Source: Glandiceps talaboti (taxonomy: Eukaryota; Hemichordata; Enteropneusta; Spengelidae). Taken from it: DNA of 64,000 nucleotides. The first letter of the stretch is position 1. The number at the start of each line of letters is the position of its first letter. A program made the translations under genes and the position numbers. The stretch lies in contig NC_135571.1 in assembly GCF_964340395.1 (NCBI RefSeq), positions 9,012,953-9,076,952 on the forward strand, given 5' to 3'. The notes under the pieces were generated by a model. That model saw only the letters and a list, made by a program, of their open reading frames with translations. It was not told the origin of the DNA and did not search any database. This document shows positions 22,076 through 33,400 of the stretch, one piece after another.

Positions 22076-24454
22076 ATGGCTGCTGCAACGGAGAAGGAAA
22101 TTTTGGATGAAATTGGTGAAGATTTCCTGTGTTGTACAATCTGTCTGGAGCAGTTTAAGGATCCTAAAATTCTACCATGTCTGCATACATTTTGTCAGAA
22201 ATGTTTAGTGGAATTATTGGAGAAGAAGGGATCCCTGGAATGTCCGTCTTGCCGTTCTTCCTGTCCCATCCCAATTGGAGGTGTGTCAAAACTGACCTCA
22301 AATTTCTTCATGAATAATTGTATTGAAATCTATCACAGGCTGAAAGAGTTTTCCAAGGGTGGTCCAATCCAATGTGAGGGATGCCAAGAGAATACAGCCA
22401 CTCACAGGTGTGTAGAATGTAAACAATATCTCTGTAACACTTGTAGAAAGGTCCACAGAAATTTGCTGGTAACAAAGTCACATCAACTTCTCACCATTGA
22501 AGAGTTCAAAACAACAGAGTTAACCAGACCAACAATATCGCACACCAAATCATACTGCAGTGTACATCCAGACAGTCAGATCAAATTCTACTGTGAAACT
22601 TGTCAGGTATCTGTTTGTACAGACTGTACTATAGTCAATCACCGTATACCACAACATGTACACAGAGACTTGAAAGATGTGGCAGATGAATACCAGAAAC
22701 AGTTAAAAGACATGGTTGACAAACTGAAGGTGAAAGAACAGGAAGCTGAGAAGAGTAAATGTCAAGCCAAGGTGACACACAGTCAATTGAAAGATAAGTG
22801 GAGAGAAGAAGAGAAGAAAGTGAGAATGAAAGCAGATGAAGAAGAGACGAGGATGAGAAAGATGACAGATGAAGAAACCCAGAAGGTGAGAATGACAGCA
22901 GATGAAGAAATTAAGAAAATAAGAATGAGAGCAGAACAGGAGGAGAAGAGACTTAGAGACAAAGCAGAACAAGAGGAGAAGAGACTTAGAAAGAAAGCAG
23001 AAGAAGTCATCAACAAAGTGGAGACAGAGAAGAAGAAATTAGTAGATGAGTTGAACAAAGATTATGGAATGAAAATGAAAAGTGCAGCAGTGGACATTGA
23101 TGATTTGGAATTAAAACATGGTAACATTAAGAGTACATGCAGTTACATAGAAACAGTGATGCATCATGGGAATGCTGTTCAACTTCTGTCAACCAAGAAT
23201 GAAGCCACGGATCATATCCAACAACTCATCGTCATGGAAACCACACCACAAGTGCCATTTGATGAAGTGCAGTTCCAGCAATGTGGTAATTTTGTTGAAG
23301 AGGGTATTCTAGGTCTTATCAGGTCTGATGTATCCATATCACAATGTACAGTTAAAAACATTCCCAAACAACTCGGGAAAGGTGACTCTGCAAACCTACT
23401 GATCATAACTAGAGATTCCAAAGGAAAACAAGTCATCCCCAGACAAGAGGTCAAAGCCAAGGTCAAGAAACCTGATGGACCATGGGAAGACATCAAAGTA
23501 ACAGATAATAGAGATGGTACACACAGAGTGACAGTGCATGGAGAAACGGATGGTAAATATCAAGTTACCATGACAATAGGTGATCAAGAAGTACCAGGCA
23601 GTCCTGTCATCATTCCTGTCATCAAAGGGTTGGGGAAGACCATTGGCAGTCGAGGAAGTCATGGGGATTCTGAAGGACAGTACAATGAACCCTGGAGTGT
23701 TGCTGTGAACAGAGACAGAGACATTGTCACAGCGGACACTTACAATAACAGACTACAAGTAACAACCAGAGATGGTAAATTTAAGAAATTCTTGACATTT
23801 ACACAATTTAAAAACAAATTTATCCCATGTGACATTGCCATATCAAGTGATAATACATACTATAGTTTAGATTATGGTAACAAACAAGTAGTAGTTAGTA
23901 GTGACAATGGACATGTGATTAGATGCTTCGGACACAAGGAACTGAAATACCCCTATGGACTAGCTATCAGTCCTGTAGATGGTAAAGTGTATGTCACAGA
24001 CAGGGATGGGGATTGTGTGAGGATGTATACACAGTATGGCGAGTATATCAGGTCATTTGGGTCAAAGGGTGAAGGTCAGGCACAATTTAATTATCCATAT
24101 TTCTTAGCTGTTGACAGTACAGGAAGAGTGTTTGTAGCAGACAAAAACAACCATCGGGTCCAGATATTCACTGAAAATGGTGAATTTCTGTATGCATTTG
24201 GTTGCCATGGTGATAAAGATGGTGAGCTGAATTGTCCTTCAGGAGTAGCCATCAAGAATGATAGATATGTATATGTGAGTAGTTATGGGAACAGACGTGT
24301 ACAGAAGTTTGACATCACTGGTCAGTTTATCTGTCGTATTGACAGTGATAAGGATGGATTGCGATACCCCCAAGGTATAGCACTGACTGATGATGTACCT
24401 TGCAGAGTTTTGGCTGATTATCGCGACCACTGCATCAAAGTGTATGTACAGTAA
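22076..24454 (+). CDS. TRIM-NHL E3 ubiquitin ligase (TRIM2/3/71-like), intronless
   Basis: Predicted RING E3 ubiquitin ligase of 792 aa, complete, one exon, ATG at 22076. Domains in order: C3HC4 RING at about 19-61 (CTICLEQFKDPKILPCLHTF, CPSC); B-box 1 at about 100-145; B-box 2 at about 158-200 (CSVHPDSQIKFYCETC); a long charged coiled coil at about 205-340 with repeated EEKRLR and ADEE units; a filamin/IG-FLN domain at about 405-525 (DNRDGTHRVTV, PGSPVIIP); NHL beta-propeller repeats from about 527 to the end (YVTDRDG, VFVADKNNHRVQIF, RVQKFD). TRIM2, TRIM3 and TRIM71 share this architecture (human 744-868 aa) and ubiquitinate cytoplasmic targets or bind RNA through NHL. TRIM-NHL genes are expanded in several invertebrate lineages, so one-to-one orthology cannot be claimed and no symbol is given. 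Decayed copies of its last codons and 3' UTR follow it. Confidence 0.93.
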   Translation: MAAATEKEILDEIGEDFLCCTICLEQFKDPKILPCLHTFCQKCLVELLEKKGSLECPSCRSSCPIPIGGVSKLTSNFFMNNCIEIYHRLKEFSKGGPIQCEGCQENTATHRCVECKQYLCNTCRKVHRNLLVTKSHQLLTIEEFKTTELTRPTISHTKSYCSVHPDSQIKFYCETCQVSVCTDCTIVNHRIPQHVHRDLKDVADEYQKQLKDMVDKLKVKEQEAEKSKCQAKVTHSQLKDKWREEEKKVRMKADEEETRMRKMTDEETQKVRMTADEEIKKIRMRAEQEEKRLRDKAEQEEKRLRKKAEEVINKVETEKKKLVDELNKDYGMKMKSAAVDIDDLELKHGNIKSTCSYIETVMHHGNAVQLLSTKNEATDHIQQLIVMETTPQVPFDEVQFQQCGNFVEEGILGLIRSDVSISQCTVKNIPKQLGKGDSANLLIITRDSKGKQVIPRQEVKAKVKKPDGPWEDIKVTDNRDGTHRVTVHGETDGKYQVTMTIGDQEVPGSPVIIPVIKGLGKTIGSRGSHGDSEGQYNEPWSVAVNRDRDIVTADTYNNRLQVTTRDGKFKKFLTFTQFKNKFIPCDIAISSDNTYYSLDYGNKQVVVSSDNGHVIRCFGHKELKYPYGLAISPVDGKVYVTDRDGDCVRMYTQYGEYIRSFGSKGEGQAQFNYPYFLAVDSTGRVFVADKNNHRVQIFTENGEFLYAFGCHGDKDGELNCPSGVAIKNDRYVYVSSYGNRRVQKFDITGQFICRIDSDKDGLRYPQGIALTDDVPCRVLADYRDHCIKVYVQ

Positions 24455-24718
24455 TAACATAACAAAGACAGTGTGTATAGATGCTGTACTACCCTGTGTA
24501 AACTGACTGAGAACCATAACATTGAGAGATGATGTAACTATGGCAACCATTTCATCAAAGTGTATGTACAGTAATAACATAACAAAGACAGTGTGTATAG
24601 ATGCTGTACTTAGTAACCCTGTGTAAACTGACTGAGATCCATAACATTGACAGATGATGTACCTTGCAGTGTAACTATGGCAACCACTGCATATGTGTGT
24701 GTGAATGTGTGTGTGTGT

Positions 24719-24755
<37 letters not shown>

Positions 24756-24770
24756 TGAGTGAGTAATAAC
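24455..24770 (+). repeat. tandem copies of the TRIM 3' end
   Basis: The last coding words and proximal 3' UTR (CATCAAAGTGTATGTACAGT, AATAACATAACAAAGACAG, GATGATGTA) recur at about 24545-24665 and again, altered by a TG microsatellite (24696-24752), to about 24780. A further decayed copy is at about 25004-25145. The unit is roughly 120-130 bp. Confidence 0.8.
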
Positions 24771-24775
24771 ATAAC

Positions 24776-25003
24776 AAAGATAATATAACATAACAAAAAT
24801 ATAAAAAAAATAATTTAAAAAAAAAAGAAAAAAAAAAAGAAAAAAGAAAATGAGATTCCACACTTAAGTAGCACCTCGTGATGGAATTTAGAACCAGTCC
24901 TATTGTTGTACGAGTTAAATCATTGATTAATAATAACTTAAAGTTAATAAATCATTCAACTTTTCCTTTTCAAAAAAAAAAAAAAAAAAAAAAAAAAGAT
25001 AAT
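24776..25003 (+). mobile_element. short retroposed insert with poly(A) tract
   Basis: AATAAA at 24946-24951 is followed by a 26-nt A run (24972-24997). AAAGATAAT occurs at 24776-24784 and again directly after the A run (ending at 25003), the arrangement of a target-site duplication. It interrupts one of the TRIM 3'-end repeat copies. Its body does not resemble the other dispersed families here; it could be a SINE or a small retroposed transcript. The A-rich left part makes the left edge uncertain. Confidence 0.5.
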
Positions 25004-25229
25004 GTATAAATTTCACACTACCCTATAAAAATATATGGTCCAAAACATTGACAAAGGATATATGGTGTCGGGTAGTTGTAACTATGACAACCACTGCATC
25101 TAAGTGTTTATGCAGTGAGCAAAGACAGTGTGTGAATATGCTTTACTGGAAAAATAGAAAAATGTAAAAACAAACAAACAAACAAACAGAATTTTTACTT
25201 TCCATCAGAATTAAGTGTAATATGTATTA

Positions 25230-25625
25230 CTGTAAAACTGGAAATTTTTGATAAAGACTTATTTTTGCTTATTTTGCTGGAAAACAAAACCATAGAAATA
25301 AGTAGTGACTAAAATGCCTTCTTGTATATGAACACAATGTACCAGTCTGGTAATTAGTAAAAATAAGTAGTGACTAAAATGCTTTCCTGTACATGAACAC
25401 AATGTACCAGTCTGGTAATTAGTAAAAATAAGTAGTGACTAAAATGCCTTCTTGTACATGAACACAATGTACGAGTCTGGTCATTAGTAAAAATAAGTAG
25501 TGACTAAAATGCCTTCTTGTACATGAACACAATGTCAATCTGGTAATTAGTAAAAATCAGTATTTGGAAACTAGTTGAAGACTGTAAAAATCACAAAAAT
25601 TTCTAGTGGTGAAAATATCGAGATT
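25230..25625 (+). repeat. dispersed element with about 65-bp internal tandem units (copy 2)
   Basis: Four units with AGTGACTAAAATGC, TGTACATGAACACAATGTAC and CAGTCTGGTAATTAG, flanked by the same ends as the copy at 13095 (CTTATTTTGCTGGAAAAC at left; TTTCTAGTGGTGAAAATATC at right). Confidence 0.8.
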
Positions 25626-26411
25626 CATAGAAATTTAACTTTCAGCATTGTAGTACTTTCATAGCCAAGAAAAGTAACATTTTAAAACAGAATAAGTTTA
25701 CTAGAAGTAGATTATTTTAGTGAGTGGATGCATAGCTTATCGCTATGACAACAGTACTTTTTAACCCTCTTCAGGTCAAGTTCATGTAAAAAATAATAAT
25801 GGCCGTTGGTAGGATTAAGGTCAAAGGTTAATAATGGCTGTTGGTAGGATTAGGGTCAAAGGTTAAAATATTTGTACATAATACAAATATGATATAAACA
25901 TTTTAGAAATGTGTTAATTTTTAACCAACACATTTTTTCTACTTTTGTGTAATAATATTTGTGCCAATTTTGAGTTTTATTGAAATAAAATTTTCATTGA
26001 CATAAATTTGATAAAATATTTTGAACAGCATAAAAAATCAATGTGAAACAACATATGCCAAGTCTTGTTTGTAACTCAATATTTTGTAAAAAGCTAAACC
26101 ATGCGTAAACATTTTGTTATTGTATGTACAACAACAAACATTTTACACATTTATTGTGTTTTTTCAATTTATTGAGTTACAAACTCAGACTTGGTCTGTG
26201 TTATTTCACATTGATTTTTCAAGTCGGAAGTGATGATAAAATAGTTTTATAAATTAAAAATCCAAAATAAATACCCATACAGTCACTTTAACTTTAATTC
26301 TTTTAATGAAATAAACAATGATTTCATTGGAAACAATTACATACAAAATATTTGACACATGAACATACTGTTTCTCACTTCTTGTTTATTATTTAATTTT
26401 CATAATAATTC
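25626..26411. other. intergenic DNA between repeats
   Basis: A 34-bp duplicated GGCTGTTGGTAGGATTA segment near 25800-25865 and a family A MITE-like copy (26030-26287). No coding signal. Confidence 0.5.
26030..26287. mobile_element. family A MITE-like element, diverged copy
   Basis: Shares the AATCAATGTGAAACAACAT arm and its mirrored right arm, central TTGTTATTGTATGTACAA core and an AGTCAC-TTAA right end with the complete copy at 34454-34786. The left terminus is lost. Confidence 0.75.
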
Positions 26412-26528
26412 ATGTCTGTCCTCTGTATGTATAATTGCGTCTCTTTCTGTGTTTGTCTGCCACTTGCTCCCTGCCATTCGATCTGTTTCTCTCAGTTTGT
26501 CTATATAATTTCTGTCTGCCATGCTTCA

Positions 26529-26537
26529 GTGTCTGTC

Positions 26538-26587
<50 letters not shown>

Positions 26588-27205
26588 AATCTGTCACTCC
26601 TGTTTCTGTCAGTCAGTCAGTCTGTTTGTCTCTCGATCCATCTGTCACTCCCTCTCTGTTTCCATCAGTCAGTCAGTCAGTCAGTCAGTCAGTCAGTCAG
26701 TCTGTCTGTGTGTCTCTGCATCTGTCACTCCCTCTGTTTCAGTCAGTCAGTCAGTCAGTCAGTCTGTCTGTCTGTCTCTCCATCTGTTTCCGTCAGTCAG
26801 TCAGTCAGTCAGTCAGTCAGTCAGTCAGTCAGTCAGTCTGTCTGTCTCTCCATCTGTCACTCCCTCTGTTTCAGTCAGTCAGTCAGTCAGTCAGTCAGTC
26901 AGTCAGTCAGTCTGTCTCTCCATCTGTCACTCCCTGTTTCCGTCAGTCAATCAGTCTGTCTGTCTCTCCATCTGTCAAACCCTCTCTGTTTCAGTCAGTC
27001 AGTCAGTCAGTCTGTCTCTCCATCTGTCACTCCCTGTTTCCGTCAGTCAATCAGCCTGTCTGTCTCTCCATCTGTCACTCCCTCTCTGTTTCAGTCAGTC
27101 AGTCAGTCAGTCAGTCAGTCAGTCAGTCAGTCTGTCTGTCTGTCTCTCTCTCCATCCGTCACTCCCTGTGTTTCTGTCAGTCAGTCAGTCTCTCTCTCTG
27201 TCTCT
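26529..27205. repeat. (CTGT)n and (CAGT)n microsatellite blocks
   Basis: Alternating runs of CTGT and CAGT separated by a repeated CATCTGTCACTCCCT spacer. The stop-free frames produce the spurious SQSVSQSV ORFs (26412-27394) on the plus strand. Confidence 0.97.
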
Positions 27206-27224
27206 GAGTTTCAATCATCAATAA

Positions 27225-27595
27225 AGTATTGTTTCTGGTCATCGTATGCATCACTTAAATACCCTTGCATCAGTCTTTTTCCCCCCATGTTTGTCAAGCC
27301 CATGCAGTCTGTAGATCTGTGGAGAGACACAAAAATATCCCCCTCTTCTTCAGTGAAGACAACTGCAGAGTCCTTCAGTGAAGACAACTGCTGAGCCAAT
27401 CATGAACAAGCAAATGACATCTGTCCCACATACACACTTTCTCTAAAGTACTTAAATAAAAAGCACAGTAACTGCCATAAATAGTAGATTGAGTGACAGG
27501 TGTGTTGAGAATTCAAAAAAAATATTTAAAAAAATTGTCGTCACACCATTTTAAACAATCTGTCCTGACCAGAAACAATTTTTTTTTCTTGGCCT
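27225..27595. mobile_element. dispersed repeat family D (copy 1)
   Basis: Marked by TTCAGTGAAGACAACTGCAG, GAGCCAATCATGAA, AACTGCCATAAATAGTA and a CACCATTTTA segment. Matching copies at 29278-29540 and 52770-53075 keep the same order. No coding capacity and no clear ends, so the class is not assigned. Confidence 0.7.
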
Positions 27596-27874
27596 TAAAT
27601 GTAAATAGCTCACAAGAAGGGAAATGTCTGTCAGTAATATATATAATTTTATATGTTTTCTGATTGCATATTGACAAATTTGTGAAATATACAGTGTATA
27701 GGCCAAGTTAGACTATGTTATTCAAAATATTCAGTAGAGCTATACATATTTGTATATATTCCTGCTGGGAAATATAAACTTGTGTGGAGAAATCAACAAT
27801 GGCAGAGGTAATCATGCAACCTCACTAGTTTGGTCACTCTTCTTCTGATATGTAATTTGAAAGCTTAAAAGGTC

Positions 27875-28213
27875 TGGAAACTTGTAATTTAGACTGAGCA
27901 TGCTCAGACACAAAGGATTATGGGATTGTCTGTAGTTATCGTAATACCTAATCTGGAACTATTGGTAGAATAAACCTACAGTGGTCAGGGTAACCATGAC
28001 TACATTATTTGTGGTTACAAGCAATGTAACACAGTTGTTTACATTTCCAATAGATTCATATATCATCATATTTCCCATGATGCAGCATTCGGGATATTCA
28101 AGATGGCGGGTTTGCAAGTTCCCTATTGATTCTGATTTATATCAAGTTTATTATCATATTTCCCATGATGCAACATTCATGATATTCAAGATGGTGGGTT
28201 TACAAGTTCCCTG
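27875..28213. mobile_element. family B MITE-like element, rearranged copy
   Basis: Contains GAGCATGCTCAG, GATTATGGGATTGTCTG and TTTCCCATGATGCA, plus the right end GCAAGTTCCCTAT, in the orientation opposite to the other copies. The TTTCCCATGATGCA to AAGTTCCCT terminal segment occurs twice (about 28072-28135 and 28158-28213). Confidence 0.7.
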
Positions 28214-28474
28214 TTCAACATATAGCTTATATTTATTACATTATATACATCTGAATGAAGAAAAATATTGGGGAATAATATAATTAGACCTCTCAAGCAT
28301 GATTTGAATTTTTTTTTTTTTTTTTTTTTTTTTAAATATAGTCAATTTGTAAGAGTTTCAAGTATCACAGAACCAGTGACATAGACTGGTTATCGTGATA
28401 TACAATGACCAGGGTATATAATCCATATTTTCTGTTCAAAGTCAATAACTTGGTTTGTTCATGAATTAATTAGA

Positions 28475-28627
28475 TATTATTCCCCAATATTTTTCTTTGT
28501 TCAGCCAAGGAAACAAAGGAATGACCTAAGGGGCCTTGTCACTATGAGCCTAGAGCTAGATGAGTAGTGACAACCTTTAGGTCACTCATATTTTTCGGTT
28601 GAATGAACAAAAATATTGGGGAATAAT
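28475..28627. mobile_element. family C MITE-like element (about 150 bp)
   Basis: Inverted ends ATTATTCCCCAATATTTTT and its mirror surround GACCTAAGG and CCTTTAGGTCAC, themselves mirrored. Related copies at 41462-41610, 60798-60945 and 61560-61690. A fragment (28255-28280) lies just upstream, before a 26-nt poly(T) tract. Confidence 0.75.
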
Positions 28628-28824
28628 GTAATTATACCATCATTAGTAGTATAAAAAAAATCGGGCAAAGTAATGACAATTTTGAGTGTTTTGAGTCATA
28701 TTTTGAACATAGCAGGTCCAATGACAGACACGTGTTGTCGTGACGTACAACGACCAGAGTATATATTCCATATTTTTTGTTGAGCCTGGCTTGTGCATGG
28801 TATAAGGCTAGCTGCAAATGATAT

Positions 28825-30452
28825 TCACAGGAAATGTTCCGCTTTCACGATGCAGTTATTCTCCTCGTATTTAACAAGCAGTTCCTTCCACATTGAATGG
28901 GTTCTCAGCAGCTCTTCATTCCCTGTGTATAGGATGTTTGAGAAGTATTAGGTGTGGCATTGACCACGTGATTGCTACCTAGTGAAGTTGTTACTACAGA
29001 GATTTGGGTAAATGGGATATAATTTCATACGAGTCTTTCATAGAAATGCTTGCATGAAATCCCTATACCTGTAAATGACAGAAGATAAGTACTGTACATG
29101 CATGTAAGTGCAGTAGACCTTCTTTACAAGATTCAAAGTTTCCAAGTTACCAAGTTGTTTTTGTGATCACCAAATTTATTATATGGCAGTACTCAATACA
29201 AGTGTACTAAAGGTAGAAATAAGTCTGACTGGACTTTTCCTTTAAGTTGACAAGTGTACTAAAGGTAGAAATAAGTTTGCACATCTTGGGAGAAACACAA
29301 AAATAATCCTCCCTACTTCAGTGAAGACAACTGCAGAGCCAATCATGAATGAGCAAATGACATCTGCCCCACATACACACTTGCTCTACAGTACTAAATA
29401 AATAAGAAGAACAGTAACTGCCATAAATAGTATACTGAGTGACAGATTTGTTGAGAATTTAAAAAAAAAATCGTGTCGTCGCACCATTTTAGACAAACTG
29501 TCCTGACTAGAAACAATTCTCTCTTTCTTTTGGTCTAACTTTAACATTCTGTGGAGTATATGATCATGAGCAGGCAGAAAAAAGAAATATGTACATACCA
29601 ATAATAATCAACCCTTGTTTTGCTCTTGTAAGAGCTACATTGATTTGGTGTTGGTCTGTGATAAATCCTAGGTTCTTTTTTAACCAACTAATACGTGGGT
29701 TTCTGTCAATCTTTGAGGAAGGCAAGGATCGCACAGTTGAAAAGATGATGTAATCCCATTCACTTCCTAAAACAAGGAATAAGTCGTAAAATTTCAATGT
29801 GAGGAAATGAATACATCTGAAGTGTTTGTAAGAATCACGGAAACTTTATGATATATTTCCATAGTAACAGAGCATGAAAGAGTTTTTATGGAAGTATTTT
29901 TACTTGACTAAAAGGTATATAAGCTCAGCTTGTGCCACTTTGAGTTTGAGTTGATTATAGATAGGTTTTGTAAGATGTTCACTAACCTTGACTGACGATA
30001 ACAGTTCTGACGTCAATATCAAGTTTTTCTTTGCGTAGACGTTTGGTTATAAGATTACATTGAGCTCGATATTGAGACAGTACCACAATGGAAGATTGTT
30101 TGACCTTATGACGGCCAACTAGTTGCCTTGCTATACGAACCTATGTAGAATGAAAAGGAAATACTATTAACTAACTGCACACATTTACATATTTATATGT
30201 AAATTAAAAGCAACAGTCATATAGATATTCTAGTGATATCCAATGTTATAAAAATGATCAAAACATGTTAATTTGCTTGTCTGTCTGTCGATCTGTTTGC
30301 CTGTCTGTCTGTCTGCCTGCAAGCTAGTCTGTCTGTCGATCTGTTTGTCAATCTGTCTGTCTGTCAGTGTCTGTCTGCAAGTCTGTCAGTCTGTCAGTTT
30401 CCCTCTTACCATTCATCCATCTTGTTATGGTATACATACAAATAAGAATATT

Positions 30453-30488
<36 letters not shown>

Positions 30489-33400
30489 TGAGTTTTTTAT
30501 ATAGTGCTTTCCCACTCTATGCTCACAGCAATTTACAATTATTACCCCTGGCACAGATCTAGAGCGGCACAATGGCATGCCATCCATTGCAGCCATTATA
30601 AGCACATAAGATTAAAACATTCACAGTGCAACCTCTATCCTACCAGGTCCCCAATTATAGAGCTGGGTTGACTGAGGCACAATCGTGGTTCAAATCTTGC
30701 CTAAGGACTTTAGCCATTCGGAAACAAATAGCAGCAAGGCTTGAACCAACAACCTGCAGATTCCAAGCCAGCCAATCTAACCATCATGACTCCACACAAA
30801 ATTGGGTTTTAAATTTACAAAACTATTTTATCATGGCTTCCTACTTGAAAAATCAATGTGAAACAACATTGACAAAGTCCTTATTTGTAGCTCAATCAGT
30901 TGCAAAAGATTAATAAATGTGTGAAATGTTTGTTATTGTACGTACAATAACAAACTTTTTAGACACTTGTTAGCTTTTTGCAATGTATTGAGTTACACAC
31001 ACAGACTTTGTCAATGTTGTTTCCCATTTATTTTTCAAGTAGGAAGCCATGATAAAATTGTTTTATAAATTAAAAATCCAAAATAAATACCCCAATCCTC
31101 ATCCATATGGCCACTTTAAAGATAATTAGGCAAATAACTAATATTATGCTATTTTTTCATGAAATGATATTATCAAGTATAACCCCTTATTATAACTAGT
31201 TTTCTCCCAATCCATTGTATGGTGAAATGGTTGATATTTTGGTGTGTCGATACCCTTTCATGATCTCATATAATTACCACTTGTTCAGCTTCAAGAGCAT
31301 TGCTCTTTGACTGCTCACTTCCTTCAGTTGTCGATACAGTCAGGGCTTCTTCTTCTCCAACAATATGACAAAAGACTATTGGTCTGTCAATACCACCTGG
31401 CCAGATGTTCAATCCTGGAGGTCTGTTTAGTACTATTGGAGCTGGCTCCAGTTGTCCACCATAAAAGTGACTTGAAGGAAACTCACATATACTTTGATGC
31501 TATAGAACCAATGGAATATACATATTACTCAGGTATAGCAGAAAGCAAAGGAAGATGATTGTAATCGTTGTTGCATAGGAAAACAGCTACACAGTGTGGT
31601 TTTCTCAATGTCCATCTTGTATTGTAATATAGACGTAATGACCATATAGATCTGTTATCTATGCAATAAATTATTGTAAATATATATCCATCCATCCATC
31701 CATCCATCCATACATACATAACACATACACACATCCATCCATCCATACATACATACATACATACATACATACATACATACATACATACATTGCATGGTTT
31801 TGATTTTATCACAATTGCATAGTTCTGCATGGAGTGGAAAATACATGTGTGTCCATACATTGTATAACTATAATGCTTGTGTGAGCATTTATTAATGAGG
31901 TAACTAACCATTCTATATTGAAGAGTGAGCATTTTTGTTTCTTCTTCGTAACGCTCTAGCATTGAAATCTCCATTCCCATCTTCTTTGCCATCTTTTCAG
32001 TCACAATAGCACGAAGCTGTTTATGATCACCAATGAACACTATCTGTGCTGGCTCTGTTGACACAAGGGGAACTAAGGTTTCTGGTTCAGTGCACATACC
32101 ACATTCATCAATAATACACTGCTTGACTTTGGCACATTCTAAGACATAGCTACCACCAGCTGTACTGCACGTACACACGATGACGTCATATTTTGGGAGT
32201 TCTTTTTCCACAGCCCTAAAAACACATCTTTTGTAATCTGCGATTTCTTTAGCAGAAGGCTTGTAGTCTGGACGGCTGAATTTGACATCAAACACAGCGA
32301 GCTCGTTGTTTCTTTCCTTTCGAATTAAATGATGGAGAGCTACTTCCCTGTGCTCAGGAGACATTTTGGCGGTACTACTTTTCAATCGACTTGACTTCCC
32401 CGGACCAGGAATTGGGTAGTCCTTTTGCTCGATGTCATCACTGTAGATTCTCACGATACTTAGATCTTGGATCTTTTGCAGGTATGCTGTGTGTTTGAAA
32501 AGAATGAAAGTGACTTTACCCCAGTGAAAACTGATGCAATGAATTGTTTAATGTGAGAACACAGAGCTCAAATAATTAAGAGGTTTTTTTAAATACATCT
32601 TGTAATCTACGAGTACAATTTAGTATGAAATCTGGACTGATAATCTGAAACTGCTACTGGTCAAACAATTTTTATTGAAAAATCTTCTCAAGGAAGTTTT
32701 AATACTAGATTTTCTAAAGAAAAAAGACGATGAAAAGAAAATGGATGCCTCCCCCTCCCCACCACCACCACCACCATCCAACTAAAAGTACGTTCTGCTA
32801 TAAGATTTGCAATTCTACAAATTTTAACGCACAGAACTATGAGTGGATACGATTGTTGATAATACTCCTCCCTCCCCTTTCTTGTGCACTGCAATTCTGC
32901 AAAAGCACAGAACTATGAATACATGCACCAAAAAACTTACTTGTGACAACATCTACAGATTTATTTGAAGGCCCACAGTACAACACTTGTCGTTTGTTAT
33001 ATGGATTCGCACGGATATTTCTCATTGCAAATCCATAAGCTATGTGTACACCAATAACAGTCTTTCCAGTGCCTAAAAACAGATAGAAAAAAGGAAATCA
33101 TTTCTCATTTCACTCACAATTCTTACAAACAGAAAGAAAAAGCTTACATCACATTATAACAAATACATCATGTTGGGATTTAGTTACAACTATAATATAT
33201 TGGCTTCATAATATTCATAGGCTATTTATGAATCACAATAAAAATTGTACTTTGATCTGTGCATCAGTTCATACTTCAGTAAATCACCAGTTGAAATGTT
33301 TTTTTCAGTCTGCCAATACTTGTAAGTTGTGTATTGTTCATTTACAAATCAAAATCAGATTAATAAACTTTTCAGTACCAGGAACTGATACTCTTTGAAA

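Noticed and set aside
26412-27394. Ser-Val-Gln-rich ORFs up to 319 aa
   Set aside because: Translation of CTGT/CAGT microsatellites running into a family D repeat.
30626-30913. 95-aa plus-strand ORF
   Set aside because: Lies across the SINE-like and family A elements; not a gene.
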